Below are positions 25,460 to 34,684 of a stretch of DNA of 64,000 nucleotides, one piece after another. Position numbers and translations under genes: made by a program. The stretch is from Paracoccus yibinensis (lineage in GTDB: Bacteria; Pseudomonadota; Alphaproteobacteria; Rhodobacterales; Rhodobacteraceae). Positions within the stretch are counted from its first letter, which is position 1. Each line of letters starts with the position of its first letter. The stretch spans positions 62,001-126,000 of the forward strand of contig NZ_JAVCWH010000005.1 in NCBI RefSeq assembly GCF_030846195.1, written 5' to 3'. Under the pieces are notes generated by a model. The model did not search any database, was not told the origin of the DNA, and was given only the letters and a program-made list of their open reading frames with translations.

Positions 25460-26293
25460 TCACAGCAGCCGTTCGGCGTGCCACATCACGTGATCGCCCA
25501 TGAAGGACTGGACGAAGAAATAGCTGTGGTCATAGCCGGGCTGCATCCTGAACTGCCCTGGCTGCCGACGGGCCATCATCGCCTGTGCCAGCGATTCGGG
25601 ACGCAGCTTGTCCAGGAACTGGTCGGCGCTGCCCTGGTCGATCAGCACCTCGCCGGGATAGCCGCGTTCGGTCATCAGGATCGTCGCGTCATGGGCGCGC
25701 CAGGTGGACCGGTCATCGCCCAGATAGGCCAAAAGCTGCTTCTGGCCCCAGTCGGATTCCGTGGGGTTTGCGATCGGCGCGAAGGCGGACACCGAACGGA
25801 AGCGTTCGGGATGGGTCATGGCGATCGTCAGCGCGCCGTGCCCGCCCATGGAATGGCCGGTGATGCCCATCGCCTCGGCGTCTATGGCGAAGTTGCCGGT
25901 CACCAGTTCGGGCAGTTCATGGACGATGTACTGCCACATCTGGAAATGCGGCTTCCACGGATCCTGCGTCGCGTTGACATAGAAGCCCGCGCCCTTGCCC
26001 AGGTCATAGGCCTCGTCGTCGGCCACGTCGTCGCCGCGGGGCGAGGTGTCGGGGAAGACGATGGCGATGCCCGCCTCGGCGCACCACTGCTGGGCCGCGG
26101 CCTTGGTCATGGCGTTCTCATGGGTGCAGGTCAGGCCGGACAGATACCACAGGACCGGCACGCGTTCGTGCGCCACCAGTTCCGGCATGAAGACCGCGAA
26201 GGTCATGTCGGTGCCGGTCGATTGCGATTTGTGGCGGTAAACGCCCTGCGTGCCGCCGAAGCTGCGGTTTTCGGAAAGGGTTTCAAGCGTCAT
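25460..26293 (-). CDS. fghA: S-formylglutathione hydrolase
   Basis: The 277-residue cytoplasmic esterase of the esterase-D family hydrolyses S-formylglutathione to formate and glutathione, the last step of glutathione-linked formaldehyde oxidation. The nucleophile elbow is GHSMGG with S148; the catalytic Asp is in LIDQGSADQFLD and the His in GYDHSYFF near residue 257. YLSGLTCTHEN forms the oxyanion strand and TSPRGD is conserved in the family. Its start lies inside the end of the GNAT gene (11-base overlap). The xoxF promoter region follows it. Confidence 0.95.
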   Translation of the reverse strand: MTLETLSENRSFGGTQGVYRHKSQSTGTDMTFAVFMPELVAHERVPVLWYLSGLTCTHENAMTKAAAQQWCAEAGIAIVFPDTSPRGDDVADDEAYDLGKGAGFYVNATQDPWKPHFQMWQYIVHELPELVTGNFAIDAEAMGITGHSMGGHGALTIAMTHPERFRSVSAFAPIANPTESDWGQKQLLAYLGDDRSTWRAHDATILMTERGYPGEVLIDQGSADQFLDKLRPESLAQAMMARRQPGQFRMQPGYDHSYFFVQSFMGDHVMWHAERLL

Positions 26294-26804
26294 CGGCTGC
26301 TCCTGTCAGATCAAGGAACATGACCAGCGCGTCCACATAGCCATGCTGCGGGTGAAGAAACGCACCGGGCAGGCGCCCGACAATAGCGAATCCGGCCTTC
26401 TGCCACGAATGAACGGCATCGGCATTGGTCGAGACGACAAAGTTGAACTGCATCGCCCGGAAGCCCTGCGCCCGCGCCCAGGATTTCGCGTGTTCCACCA
26501 GCGCACGGGCGATACCCCGGCCCCGCGCCTCGGGATGGGTGGCAAAGCTTGCATTGGCGACATGGGACGCCGGACCGGGCCGGTTGCGCCCGACATGGCT
26601 GGTGCCCAGGACGCGGCCCCCAACCACGGCCACAAAGGCCGTGAAGGGCGCGGCGAACCAGTCCGCCAAGGCGTCGTCGCGGGAAATGTCGCGCGGGATG
26701 CAGTAGGTTTCGCCCGCGCGATAGACCGGTTCCAGGATCGTCCAGATGGCGTCGTGATCGCCGGTGGTGGCGGGGCGGATCGTGATGCCGCCCTGCCCCG
26801 TCAT
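26283..26804 (-). CDS. GNAT-family N-acetyltransferase in the formaldehyde operon
   Basis: The 173-residue protein has the acetyl-CoA loop HPEARGRGIARALVEHAKSWA (R/Q-x-x-G-x-G/A motif) near residues 92-112, with the beta-bulge strand ASHVANASFAT before it. The ATG at 26804 overlaps the stop of the ClpP-like gene (ATGA). The gene is sandwiched between that protease and fghA, so it is co-transcribed with formaldehyde genes. Its substrate may be a small metabolite or a protein N-terminus; sequence alone does not decide. Confidence 0.83.
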   Translation of the reverse strand: MTGQGGITIRPATTGDHDAIWTILEPVYRAGETYCIPRDISRDDALADWFAAPFTAFVAVVGGRVLGTSHVGRNRPGPASHVANASFATHPEARGRGIARALVEHAKSWARAQGFRAMQFNFVVSTNADAVHSWQKAGFAIVGRLPGAFLHPQHGYVDALVMFLDLTGAADDA

Positions 26805-27439
26805 TTCAGTTCGTCGACGGACCGGATGACCTTGCCCAGAAGCCCATAGTCCAGCGCCTCTTGCGTGTTCAGCCAGAAGTCGCGCTGCGTGTCCTTTTCG
26901 ATCCGCTCGACCGTCTGGCCGGTCGCGTCGGCAAAGATCTGGTTCAACCGATCGCGCATCAGGCGCACCTGCTCCGCCTGGATCATCATGTCCGACGAGG
27001 TGCCGCCGATCCCGCCCGAGGGCTGATGGATCAAAAAGCGCGTGTTGGGCAGGCAATAGCGGTTTTCCTGCTTGGCCGCGACAAAGATCAGCGCGCCGGC
27101 CGACGCCACCCAGCCCGACCCGATGGTGCGCACGGTGGGACGGATGAACTTGATCACGTCATGGATCATGTCGCCCGATTCCACGTGCCCGCCGGGGGAC
27201 GAGATCAGCATGTTGATCGGCTTGTCGCTGTCCTCGGCCAGGGCCAGCAGATGCGCCACGGTGCGCTGCGCCAGCTTGTCGTTGATCGTGCCCGCGACGA
27301 TCACCGTGCGCGACTTGAAATACAGCTTGCCGATCTTGTCGCCTTCGGGAAGGCCCAGGCCGCCGTCCTTTTCGCCTTCGTGGCGGCGGTCGTCTTCTTC
27401 CGGTTCGTCGTCGTCATCGTCCAGCCACTGGTGACGCAT
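26801..27439 (-). CDS. ClpP-family serine protease subunit with acidic N-terminus
   Basis: The 212-residue protein begins MRHQWLDDDDDEPEEDDRR, a highly acidic tail of about 30 residues not seen in housekeeping ClpP. The ClpP fold follows: SSPGGHVESG (oxyanion region), catalytic Ser in GWVASAGALI, catalytic His in FLIHQPSGG, and the Asp in IEKDTQRDFW. The catalytic triad is therefore complete. It looks like a divergent second ClpP paralogue. Start 27439 was preferred to 27463 because GAAGGAG precedes it. It sits between flhA and the GNAT. Confidence 0.87.
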   Translation of the reverse strand: MRHQWLDDDDDEPEEDDRRHEGEKDGGLGLPEGDKIGKLYFKSRTVIVAGTINDKLAQRTVAHLLALAEDSDKPINMLISSPGGHVESGDMIHDVIKFIRPTVRTIGSGWVASAGALIFVAAKQENRYCLPNTRFLIHQPSGGIGGTSSDMMIQAEQVRLMRDRLNQIFADATGQTVERIEKDTQRDFWLNTQEALDYGLLGKVIRSVDELK

Positions 27440-27467
27440 CGGCCTGCTCCTTCTTTTCCTCATGGCG

Positions 27468-27491
27468 ACGGCGGGACCATGGCCCCGCCGT
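27468..27491 (-). terminator. Hairpin between flhA and the ClpP-like gene
   Basis: ACGGCGGG (27468-27475) and CCCGCCGT (27484-27491) form an 8-bp stem with an 8-base loop. There is no T-tract in the minus direction. It may attenuate read-through from flhA into the protease gene. Confidence 0.45.
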
Positions 27492-27517
27492 TCTTTTACC
27501 TATGCAGGGATGAACGA

Positions 27518-28648
<1,131 letters not shown>

Positions 28649-28686
28649 CGTCGCTCTCCTATTCGTTCGGGCATTCCGTAAGGGCA

Positions 28687-28710
28687 AAAGGGGCCGCAAG
28701 CAGCCCCTTT
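28687..28710 (-). terminator. Rho-independent-like terminator after gfa
   Basis: AAAGGGGC (28687-28694) and GCCCCTTT (28703-28710) form a perfect 8-bp stem with an 8-base loop. It is followed by TTTTGCC in the minus direction and lies about 30 bases past the gfa stop. Confidence 0.7.
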
Positions 28711-28738
28711 GCAGCTGTCTTCATTCGGGCCAAAGAGG

Positions 28739-29293
28739 TCAAGCCGCCAGCTTGCCCGACCGCTTCGCGACATGGGTGGCAATGGCGTCCATCAGGGGCG
28801 GGGACAGCGCGTCATAGGGTTCCAGCCCCAATTCGCGCAGGCGCGCCCGGATGCCGTCCATGCGCGAGGGATCCACACCGGATTCGATCACTGAACTGAC
28901 GAAGGCCGCGAATTCGGGCGCGGCCCAGCCGTCTTCCTTGGACAGTTCGGTATGGACGAAGTCCAGGCCATAGAAGGGATGAACGCCGCAGCCCGTGCAG
29001 GCATACCGCTGGATCGGCGCGTCCTTGTTGACGATCTGCAGCTTGTCGCCGTTTTCCAGAACCTCGACCGCGTCGCGTGATACGACCGCCACCTGGCTGA
29101 AGATCGCGCCCTCGGGCTTCCAGCACTTGGTGCAGCCGCAGACGTGGTTGTGCGCCGTCTGTGCGCCGACCCGGACCCTGACCGGATTGGTCGCGCATTT
29201 GCAGGTCAGGGTGCCGCCGGAAAAGCTGGGATTTCCCTGCTTGATGCCATTGTCGACGGCGGGGTGAATCTTCACCCCATCAGTGCTGGCCAT
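28739..29293 (-). CDS. gfa: S-(hydroxymethyl)glutathione synthase (Gfa)
   Basis: The 184-residue zinc protein of the Gfa family is proposed to speed condensation of formaldehyde with glutathione. Zinc-binding Cys appear as [19 protein letters not shown] and [20 protein letters not shown], the full family pattern. ATG 29293 is preceded by GGGAGGGAA. The gene begins the minus-strand run gfa-flhA-clpP-GNAT-fghA-xoxF-cycB-xoxJ, although a terminator separates gfa from flhA. Confidence 0.94.
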   Translation of the reverse strand: MASTDGVKIHPAVDNGIKQGNPSFSGGTLTCKCATNPVRVRVGAQTAHNHVCGCTKCWKPEGAIFSQVAVVSRDAVEVLENGDKLQIVNKDAPIQRYACTGCGVHPFYGLDFVHTELSKEDGWAAPEFAAFVSSVIESGVDPSRMDGIRARLRELGLEPYDALSPPLMDAIATHVAKRSGKLAA

Positions 29294-29374
29294 GGTTCTT
29301 CCCTCCCGATGAACCGAACGTCCTTCAAACGTCGCGCCATCGGGACATTTCGGCAAGTCAGAGGAAGGTTGTAG

Positions 29375-29395
29375 CGCCCGCCTAGCTGGCGGGCG
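29375..29395 (-). terminator. Hairpin at the 3' end of grpE
   Basis: CGCCCGCC (29375-29382) and GGCGGGCG (29388-29395) pair perfectly around a 5-base loop that contains the grpE stop codon. No T-tract. Confidence 0.5.
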
Positions 29396-29912
29396 TGGAC
29401 GACACCCCGACCTTGGCCGGGCGCAGCAGCCGGTCATGCAGGCGGAAGCCGTTGTCCATCACCTGGATGATCTCTCCGGCGATGGTGCCGGGGACGGCGG
29501 CCTCGAACATGGCCTCGTGTTCGCTGGGGTCGAACTTGTCGCCGGGCTTGGGGGTGATGACGGCAATGCCGTGCTTGGCGAAGACGTTGTTCAATTCGCG
29601 CAGGGTCAGTTCGACCCCTTCGATCAGGGCGCTTGCGGCGGCGCGCTGTTCCTCGCCCGCGGCGTCCAGTGCGCGGGTCAGGGCGTCGTGGACCGGCAGC
29701 AAGTCGCGAGCCAGGCGCGAACCGCCATATTGCTCGGCCTCGCGGCGGTCCTTGTCGGCGCGCTTGCGCGAATTTTCTGCATCGGCCAGGGCGCGCATCC
29801 ACTTGTCGCGCAGCTCGTCCCGCTCGGCGGTCAGGGCCGCGATCTCGCCCGCCGGATCGGCCAGCGGATCCGCCAGGATGTCGTCAAGGGGCTGTTCGTT
29901 CTGCTCGTTCAT
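29382..29912 (-). CDS. grpE: Nucleotide exchange factor GrpE
   Basis: The 176-residue cytoplasmic co-chaperone releases ADP from DnaK. It has an acidic N-terminus, a long coiled coil ([36 protein letters not shown], about residues 24-60) and the C-terminal beta domain with the GrpE signature ([45 protein letters not shown]). It lies 6 bases after hrcA, so repressor and co-chaperone are co-transcribed. dnaK and dnaJ are not in the window. Confidence 0.96.
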   Translation of the reverse strand: MNEQNEQPLDDILADPLADPAGEIAALTAERDELRDKWMRALADAENSRKRADKDRREAEQYGGSRLARDLLPVHDALTRALDAAGEEQRAAASALIEGVELTLRELNNVFAKHGIAVITPKPGDKFDPSEHEAMFEAAVPGTIAGEIIQVMDNGFRLHDRLLRPAKVGVSSTPAS

Positions 29913-29918
29913 CGTCTT

Positions 29919-30974
29919 TCATCCTTTCCGGCCGGACAGCACCCGCCCGACCAGCTGCGCGGTGTAATCGACAATCGGCACGATGCGGCCATAGTTCAGC
30001 CGCGTCGGTCCGATGACGCCAACCGCGCCTACAATCTTTCGGTCGGCATTCATATAGGGCGAAACCACCAGAGCGGAACCCGAAAGCGAAAAAAGCTTGT
30101 TTTCCGATCCGATGAAAATACGCACCCCGTCGCCCTTTTCCGCCAGTTCCAGAAACTCCACGATGTCGCGCTTGCGTTCCAGGTCGTCGAACAGCACCCG
30201 GATGCGGTCCAGATCCGCGGCCTCCTGGTCCAGCAGGTTGGCGCGGCCCCGCACGATCAGGCGCGGATCGTGGGATTCGGTGTCCCACAGCGCCAGCCCC
30301 GACTGCACCAGTTCGGCGGCCAGCACATCCAGTTCCTGACGACGCGCCGCGATTTCCCGCCCGATATGGCCGCGCAGTTCGGACAGCGTCTTTCCCTCGG
30401 CCATGGCGTTCAGGAAATTGCCCGCCTCGCGCATCGATGACGGGGTCTGTCCGACAGGGGGCGTGAACAGGCGGTTTTCCACATGGCCGTCGGCAAAGAC
30501 CAGAACCACAAGGGCGCGGTCGGGGCCGAGGCTCACGAACTCGATATGGCGGATCGGCGCCTCGTGCTTGGGCATCAGCACCAGCGACGCGCCGCGCGTG
30601 ATGGAAGACAACGCGGTGCTGACCCGGTCCAGCAGGACGCCTGTCTCGGGGTCGTCGTTGCCCAGCGTCTGGTCGATGGCCGCGCGGTCGGGGGCGCTGA
30701 CGGTGTCGACCTCCATCATGCCGTCCACGAACAGACGCAGCCCCTGCTGCGACGGCATCCGCCCGGCCGAGACATGCGGGCTGTCCAGAAGCCCCATCAG
30801 TTCCAGATCCTGCATGACGTTGCGGATGGTCGCCGCGCTGATCTTTTCGGAAAGCGCGCGGGTCAGGGTCCGCGATCCCACGGGTTCGCCGGTTTCCAGA
30901 TAGATCTCGACCACGCGGCGGAAGATCTCGCGCGAGCGGTCGTTCATGTCCTGCAAGGGCGTCTTCTGGTCCAT
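29919..30974 (-). CDS. hrcA: Heat-inducible transcription repressor HrcA
   Basis: The 351-residue repressor has an N-terminal winged helix ([44 protein letters not shown]), a central GAF-like dimer domain, and the C-terminal [20 protein letters not shown] that closes the HrcA family. It normally binds CIRCE operators and needs GroEL to stay active. No CIRCE-like inverted repeat was seen in the 71-base gap to rph, so this operon is not obviously autoregulated through it. MNDRSREIF, nine codons in, is an alternative start. Confidence 0.95.
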   Translation of the reverse strand: MDQKTPLQDMNDRSREIFRRVVEIYLETGEPVGSRTLTRALSEKISAATIRNVMQDLELMGLLDSPHVSAGRMPSQQGLRLFVDGMMEVDTVSAPDRAAIDQTLGNDDPETGVLLDRVSTALSSITRGASLVLMPKHEAPIRHIEFVSLGPDRALVVLVFADGHVENRLFTPPVGQTPSSMREAGNFLNAMAEGKTLSELRGHIGREIAARRQELDVLAAELVQSGLALWDTESHDPRLIVRGRANLLDQEAADLDRIRVLFDDLERKRDIVEFLELAEKGDGVRIFIGSENKLFSLSGSALVVSPYMNADRKIVGAVGVIGPTRLNYGRIVPIVDYTAQLVGRVLSGRKG

Positions 30975-31045
30975 GTCCCTCGAAGGGTTGCGTGATGGGC
31001 CGCAGGGGCGGTATGGGGCGGGGATCTTCGCGAAAAGGAAAAACC

Positions 31046-31759
31046 ATGCGCCCGTCTGGCCGGAATCTAAGCCAAATGCGTCCGATTTCAATCGAAACCG
31101 GCGTCATGGCCCATGCCGAAGGGTCGTGCCTGATCCGCGTCGGCAACACGCACGTTCTGTGCACCGCATCGCTGGAGGAAACGCCGCCGCGCTTCCTGAA
31201 GGGCACGGGCCTGGGCTGGGTCACGGCGGAATACGGGATGCTGCCGCGCGCCACCAACACCCGCAACCGGCGCGAAGCCGCCACGGGCAAGCAGTCGGGC
31301 CGCACCCAGGAAATCCAGCGCCTGATCGGGCGCAGCCTGCGGGCCGGCGTCGATCGCAGCGCCCTGGGCGAACGCCAGATCACCATCGACTGCGACGTGA
31401 TCCAGGCCGATGGCGGCACCCGCTGCGCCTCGATCACCGGGGGTTGGGTCGCGCTGCGGCTGGCGGTGAACAAGCTGCTGAAGGCGGGCGCCATCACCAG
31501 CGATCCGATCATGGACCATGTGGCGGCGGTGTCCTGCGGCATCTATGCGGGCCAGCCGGTGCTGGATCTGGATTACGCCGAGGACAGCGAGGCCGGGACC
31601 GACGGCAATTTCGTCCTGACCGGCGCGGGCCGACTGATCGAGGTGCAGATGTCAGCGGAAGGGGCGACCTTCTCGCGCGACCAGATGGGGCAATTGCTGG
31701 ATCTGGCCGAAGCGGGCATGGCCGACCTGGTCGCAGCCCAGAAGGCCGCCGTGGCATGA
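31046..31759 (+). CDS. rph: Ribonuclease PH
   Basis: The 237-residue phosphorolytic 3'-5' exonuclease trims tRNA precursors. Family blocks seen are [43 protein letters not shown] with the tRNA-binding Arg cluster, [17 protein letters not shown], and the active-site [18 protein letters not shown] with its acidic residues. The length is the family norm. The ATG at 31046 follows AAAAGGAAAA; the open frame upstream does not resemble the family. It overlaps rdgB (ATGA). Confidence 0.96.
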   Translation: MRPSGRNLSQMRPISIETGVMAHAEGSCLIRVGNTHVLCTASLEETPPRFLKGTGLGWVTAEYGMLPRATNTRNRREAATGKQSGRTQEIQRLIGRSLRAGVDRSALGERQITIDCDVIQADGGTRCASITGGWVALRLAVNKLLKAGAITSDPIMDHVAAVSCGIYAGQPVLDLDYAEDSEAGTDGNFVLTGAGRLIEVQMSAEGATFSRDQMGQLLDLAEAGMADLVAAQKAAVA

Positions 31760-32364
31760 GGCGCTTCGACGGCAAGCGCCTGCTGGTCGCCACCCACAAC
31801 GCGGGCAAGCTGGAGGAGATGCGCGCCCTGCTGGCGCCCTATGGCGTCGAGGTGATCGGCGCCGCCGAGGCGGGCCTGCCCGAGCCTGCCGAAACCGAGA
31901 CCACCTTCATCGGCAATGCGCGCATCAAGGCCCGCGCCGCCGTGCAGGTGACGGGTCTGCCCGCCCTGTCCGACGACAGCGGCATCTGCGTCGATGCGCT
32001 TGGCGGCGCGCCAGGCGTCAACACCGCCGACTGGGCAGAAACCGGCAATGGCCGCGATTTCCGCATGGCCATGCAGCGGACTTGGGACGAACTGGAATCT
32101 CGCAAGGCCCCCGCCCCCCGCACGGCCCAGTTCCGCTGCACCCTGGTCCTGATGTGGCCCGACGGCCATGACGAGGTCTTCGAAGGCGTTCTGCCCGGCC
32201 AGGTCGTCTGGCCGCCGCGCGGGGTTGAAGGCCATGGCTATGACCCCATCTTCATGCCGGACGGGCATGACGTGACCCTGGGGGAAATGTCGCCCGCGAT
32301 GAAGAACAGCCTCAGCCACCGGGCGCGGGCGGTGGAGCAGATGATAAGGGGCAGCTTTGCATAG
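31756..32364 (+). CDS. rdgB: XTP/dITP diphosphatase (RdgB/HAM1)
   Basis: The 202-residue enzyme removes deaminated purine nucleotides (dITP, XTP) from the pool before they enter DNA or RNA. Motifs are [13 protein letters not shown] (phosphate-binding T/SxxxxK), [19 protein letters not shown] with the catalytic Asp pair, GHGYDPIF, and the C-terminal SHRARA purine clamp. It is translationally coupled to rph upstream and to the RidA-like gene downstream. Confidence 0.95.
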   Translation: MRRFDGKRLLVATHNAGKLEEMRALLAPYGVEVIGAAEAGLPEPAETETTFIGNARIKARAAVQVTGLPALSDDSGICVDALGGAPGVNTADWAETGNGRDFRMAMQRTWDELESRKAPAPRTAQFRCTLVLMWPDGHDEVFEGVLPGQVVWPPRGVEGHGYDPIFMPDGHDVTLGEMSPAMKNSLSHRARAVEQMIRGSFA

Positions 32365-32731
32365 GATCTCGACCGGATCGCCCTTCGAGGCGGCCATGGG
32401 CTACAGCCGCGCCGTGGTAAAGGGCGACTGGTGCTTCGTGTCGGGCACCACGGGTTATGATTATGCGACCATGACCATGCCCGACGATCCCTGCCAGCAG
32501 GCGCGCAACTGCTTTCGCACGATCTTCGCGACGCTGGAGGAGGCAGGCTTTGCCCCTGCCGACATTGTGCGCGTGCAATACACCGTCACCGACACAGCCG
32601 TGATGGAGGCGATCGCCCCCGCCTTGGGCGAGGCCATGGGCGAGATCCGCCCCGCTGCGACCATGGTCATCGCAGGCCTGATCCGGCCCGAGATGAAGGT
32701 CGAGGTCGAAGTGACGGCGATGCGCGGATGA
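32357..32731 (+). CDS. RidA/YjgF-family protein
   Basis: The 124-residue protein has the chorismate-mutase-like fold that forms trimers; RidA members hydrolyse reactive enamine/imine intermediates. The start is TTG 32357, overlapping the end of rdgB by 8 bases and preceded by AAGGGG at a good distance. The usual IPYSQAVRAGD strand is replaced by MGYSRAVVKGDWCFVSGTTG. The catalytic Arg is expected in the DIVRVQYTVTD segment, where an Arg is present. It belongs to a side branch rather than canonical RidA, so its substrate is open. Confidence 0.84.
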   Translation: MHRISTGSPFEAAMGYSRAVVKGDWCFVSGTTGYDYATMTMPDDPCQQARNCFRTIFATLEEAGFAPADIVRVQYTVTDTAVMEAIAPALGEAMGEIRPAATMVIAGLIRPEMKVEVEVTAMRG

Positions 32732-33909
32732 TGATGCCGGGGCCGGACAGCTTCGTGGAAGACTGGCGGGCGGGGGGCTTTGGCCTTTACGTCCACTGGC
32801 CCTTCTGCGCGGCCAAGTGCCCGTACTGCGACTTCAACAGCCATGTGGTTTCGGCCGTGGATCAGGCTCGTTGGGCCGCCGCGCTGTCGTCGGAAATCGC
32901 CCGGCTTGGCGCGGAACTGCCCGGCCGCCACCTGGGCAGCATCTTCTTTGGCGGCGGCACCCCGTCGCTGATGGAGCCTGAAACCGTCGATACCGTCCTG
33001 CGCGCCGCCCGCGCCGCCTGGGGTTTCGCCAACGACATCGAGATCACGTTGGAAGCGAACCCTACCAGCGTCGAACGCAGCCGCTTCCAGGGCTTTGCCG
33101 ATGCGGGCGTGAACCGCTTGTCCATGGGCATCCAGGCACTGAACGACGCCGACCTGCGCGCCCTGGGGCGGATGCATTCCGTGGCCGAGGCGCGGGCGGC
33201 CTTCGACGTGGCCCGCGCGTCCTTCGACCGGGTCAGCTTCGACCTGATCTATGCCCGCCAAAGCCAGACGCGCGAGGCCTGGCGGGCGGAACTGGCGGAA
33301 GCCCTGGCGATGACCGTGGACCACCTGTCGCTTTATCAGCTGACCATCGAACCGGGCACCGCCTTCGGCGCGCGGGCAGCGGCGGGCAAGCTGCGCGACC
33401 TGCCGGACGACGATCTGGCCGCCGACATGTATCTGGAAACGCAGGAGATCTGCGAGGCGTCCGGCATGGCGGGCTACGAGACCTCGAACCACGCCCGCCC
33501 CGGTTCGGAAAGCCGCCACAACCTTGTCTATTGGCGGCAGGGCGATTGGGCGGCGGTCGGCCCCGGCGCACATGGCCGCATCACCCTGCCCGGCGGGCGA
33601 TACGCCACCGAGGCGCATCGCGCGCCCGGAGCATGGCTGGAAGCGGTGGAACGACAGGGAACGGGGGAATCGCTGCGCGAGTTGGTCCCCCTGGATGAAC
33701 AGGCCACCGAATATCTGCTGATGTCGATGCGATTGACCGAAGGGCTGAATCTGGCCCGGCATGCCCGGCTGGCGGGCACCCCCCTGGACGACGGCGCCGT
33801 TTCCCGGCTGGCCGACCTTGGCATGGTCGAACGGACGGATGGCCGCCTGCGCACCACCCGCCAGGGGCGCCCGCTTCTGAACGCCATCCTGCGCGAACTG
33901 GCGGCCTGA
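32728..33909 (+). CDS. hemW: Radical SAM haem chaperone HemW
   Basis: The 393-residue protein has the radical SAM cluster C27-x3-C31-x2-C34 followed by DFNSHV, and the HNxxYW motif (SRHNLVYWRQGDW) that separates HemW from the coproporphyrinogen oxidase HemN. HemW binds haem and delivers it to respiratory enzymes. ATG 32728 overlaps the RidA stop. The C-terminal HemN-C-type winged helix (LADLGMVERTDGRLRTTRQGRPLLNAIL) is intact. Confidence 0.92.
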   Translation: MMMPGPDSFVEDWRAGGFGLYVHWPFCAAKCPYCDFNSHVVSAVDQARWAAALSSEIARLGAELPGRHLGSIFFGGGTPSLMEPETVDTVLRAARAAWGFANDIEITLEANPTSVERSRFQGFADAGVNRLSMGIQALNDADLRALGRMHSVAEARAAFDVARASFDRVSFDLIYARQSQTREAWRAELAEALAMTVDHLSLYQLTIEPGTAFGARAAAGKLRDLPDDDLAADMYLETQEICEASGMAGYETSNHARPGSESRHNLVYWRQGDWAAVGPGAHGRITLPGGRYATEAHRAPGAWLEAVERQGTGESLRELVPLDEQATEYLLMSMRLTEGLNLARHARLAGTPLDDGAVSRLADLGMVERTDGRLRTTRQGRPLLNAILRELAA

Positions 33910-33910
33910 C

Positions 33911-34264
33911 ATGCGTTCCTTGTGGTATGCCCTTGGATTGATCGCCCTTGCTCTGGGCATCGTCGGCATCGCCCTGCCGGTCGTGCCGACGGTGCCCTTT
34001 CTTCTGCTGGCGGCGGGGGCCTTTGCCCGCAGCAGCCCGCGGCTGGAACGGCGCATCATGAACCATCCGACCTATGGTCCCCCCGTCCGCGCCTGGCGGG
34101 AACGCGGCGCGATCAGCCGTCTGGCCAAGACCTGGGCCGTTCTGGCCATGGCCTGCGGCGTGGGCTTCAGCCTGTTCGTCGGAATGCCGCCCTGGGTCGT
34201 GGCGATGCAGTTCATCCTTTGCACGGCAGTTGCCGCCTATGTCGTCACGCGGCCTGACAGCTGA
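33911..34264 (+). CDS. DUF454 / YbaN-family small membrane protein
   Basis: The 117-residue protein has an N-terminal helix pair (LWYALGLIALALGIVGIALPVVPTVPFLLLAAGAFARSSP) and a second hydrophobic hairpin at the C-terminus (about 75-115). The central HPTYGPPVRAWRERGAISRLAKTWA is typical of DUF454. The function of the family is unknown. It starts one base after the hemW stop and is probably in the same transcript. Confidence 0.86.
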   Translation: MRSLWYALGLIALALGIVGIALPVVPTVPFLLLAAGAFARSSPRLERRIMNHPTYGPPVRAWRERGAISRLAKTWAVLAMACGVGFSLFVGMPPWVVAMQFILCTAVAAYVVTRPDS

Positions 34265-34269
34265 CGGGC

Positions 34270-34295
34270 GGAACGACCCTGGCCATGTCCGAGTT
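34270..34295 (+). promoter_or_regulatory. Weak EcfG-like promoter before a small hypothetical gene
   Basis: GGAAC at 34270-34274, 17 bases, then AGTT at 34292-34295. The -10 element differs from CGTT in its first base. It is placed 33 bases before the ATG of the 83-residue gene. Confidence 0.35.
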
Positions 34296-34327
34296 GTCCC
34301 GTCGCCCAGCGCAGATCGGAGAAACAG

Positions 34328-34579
34328 ATGACCCAGGCCACCCTGACGCTTGACGGGATCGAACCGCTTCACGGCACGGTCGAAACCGGCGGGGACTATA
34401 TCCGGTTCAGGACCCAAGGCATGGATCCTGATCGCCTGGCCCGTCTGACCGAAGGGCACATCGACATCGACGGCAAGTCCGAAAAGGTCATGATCAAGAA
34501 CGTGCAGTCGCGGTCATCGGAACAGGGGGCGGAAAACGGCCTGGAATTGACCCTGCAACGCTTTGCCCCGACCCCCTGA
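34328..34579 (+). CDS. Small hypothetical protein, 83 residues
   Basis: I do not recognise the family. The protein is soluble and charged, beginning MTQATLTLDGIEPLHGTVETGGDYIRFRTQ and predicted mostly beta-strand, like a small sheet or barrel, with no signal peptide, Cys or catalytic pattern. A GGAGA ribosome site lies 6-10 bases before the ATG, and codon use matches the neighbours, so it looks real. A weak EcfG-type promoter precedes it. Confidence 0.6.
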   Translation: MTQATLTLDGIEPLHGTVETGGDYIRFRTQGMDPDRLARLTEGHIDIDGKSEKVMIKNVQSRSSEQGAENGLELTLQRFAPTP

Positions 34580-34684
34580 ACCGCCAAGGGCGGGTCAGGC
34601 TTCGTGCCCGCAGGCAGGCCACACGGAAAGATTGACAAAATACCGCCCTGGTTCATCATCGGCCCGCGCAGGGGGGCTTTGGTC

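Noticed and set aside
30975..31045. CIRCE operator upstream of hrcA
   Set aside because: No TTAGCACTC/GAGTGCTAA-like inverted repeat is present in this gap.
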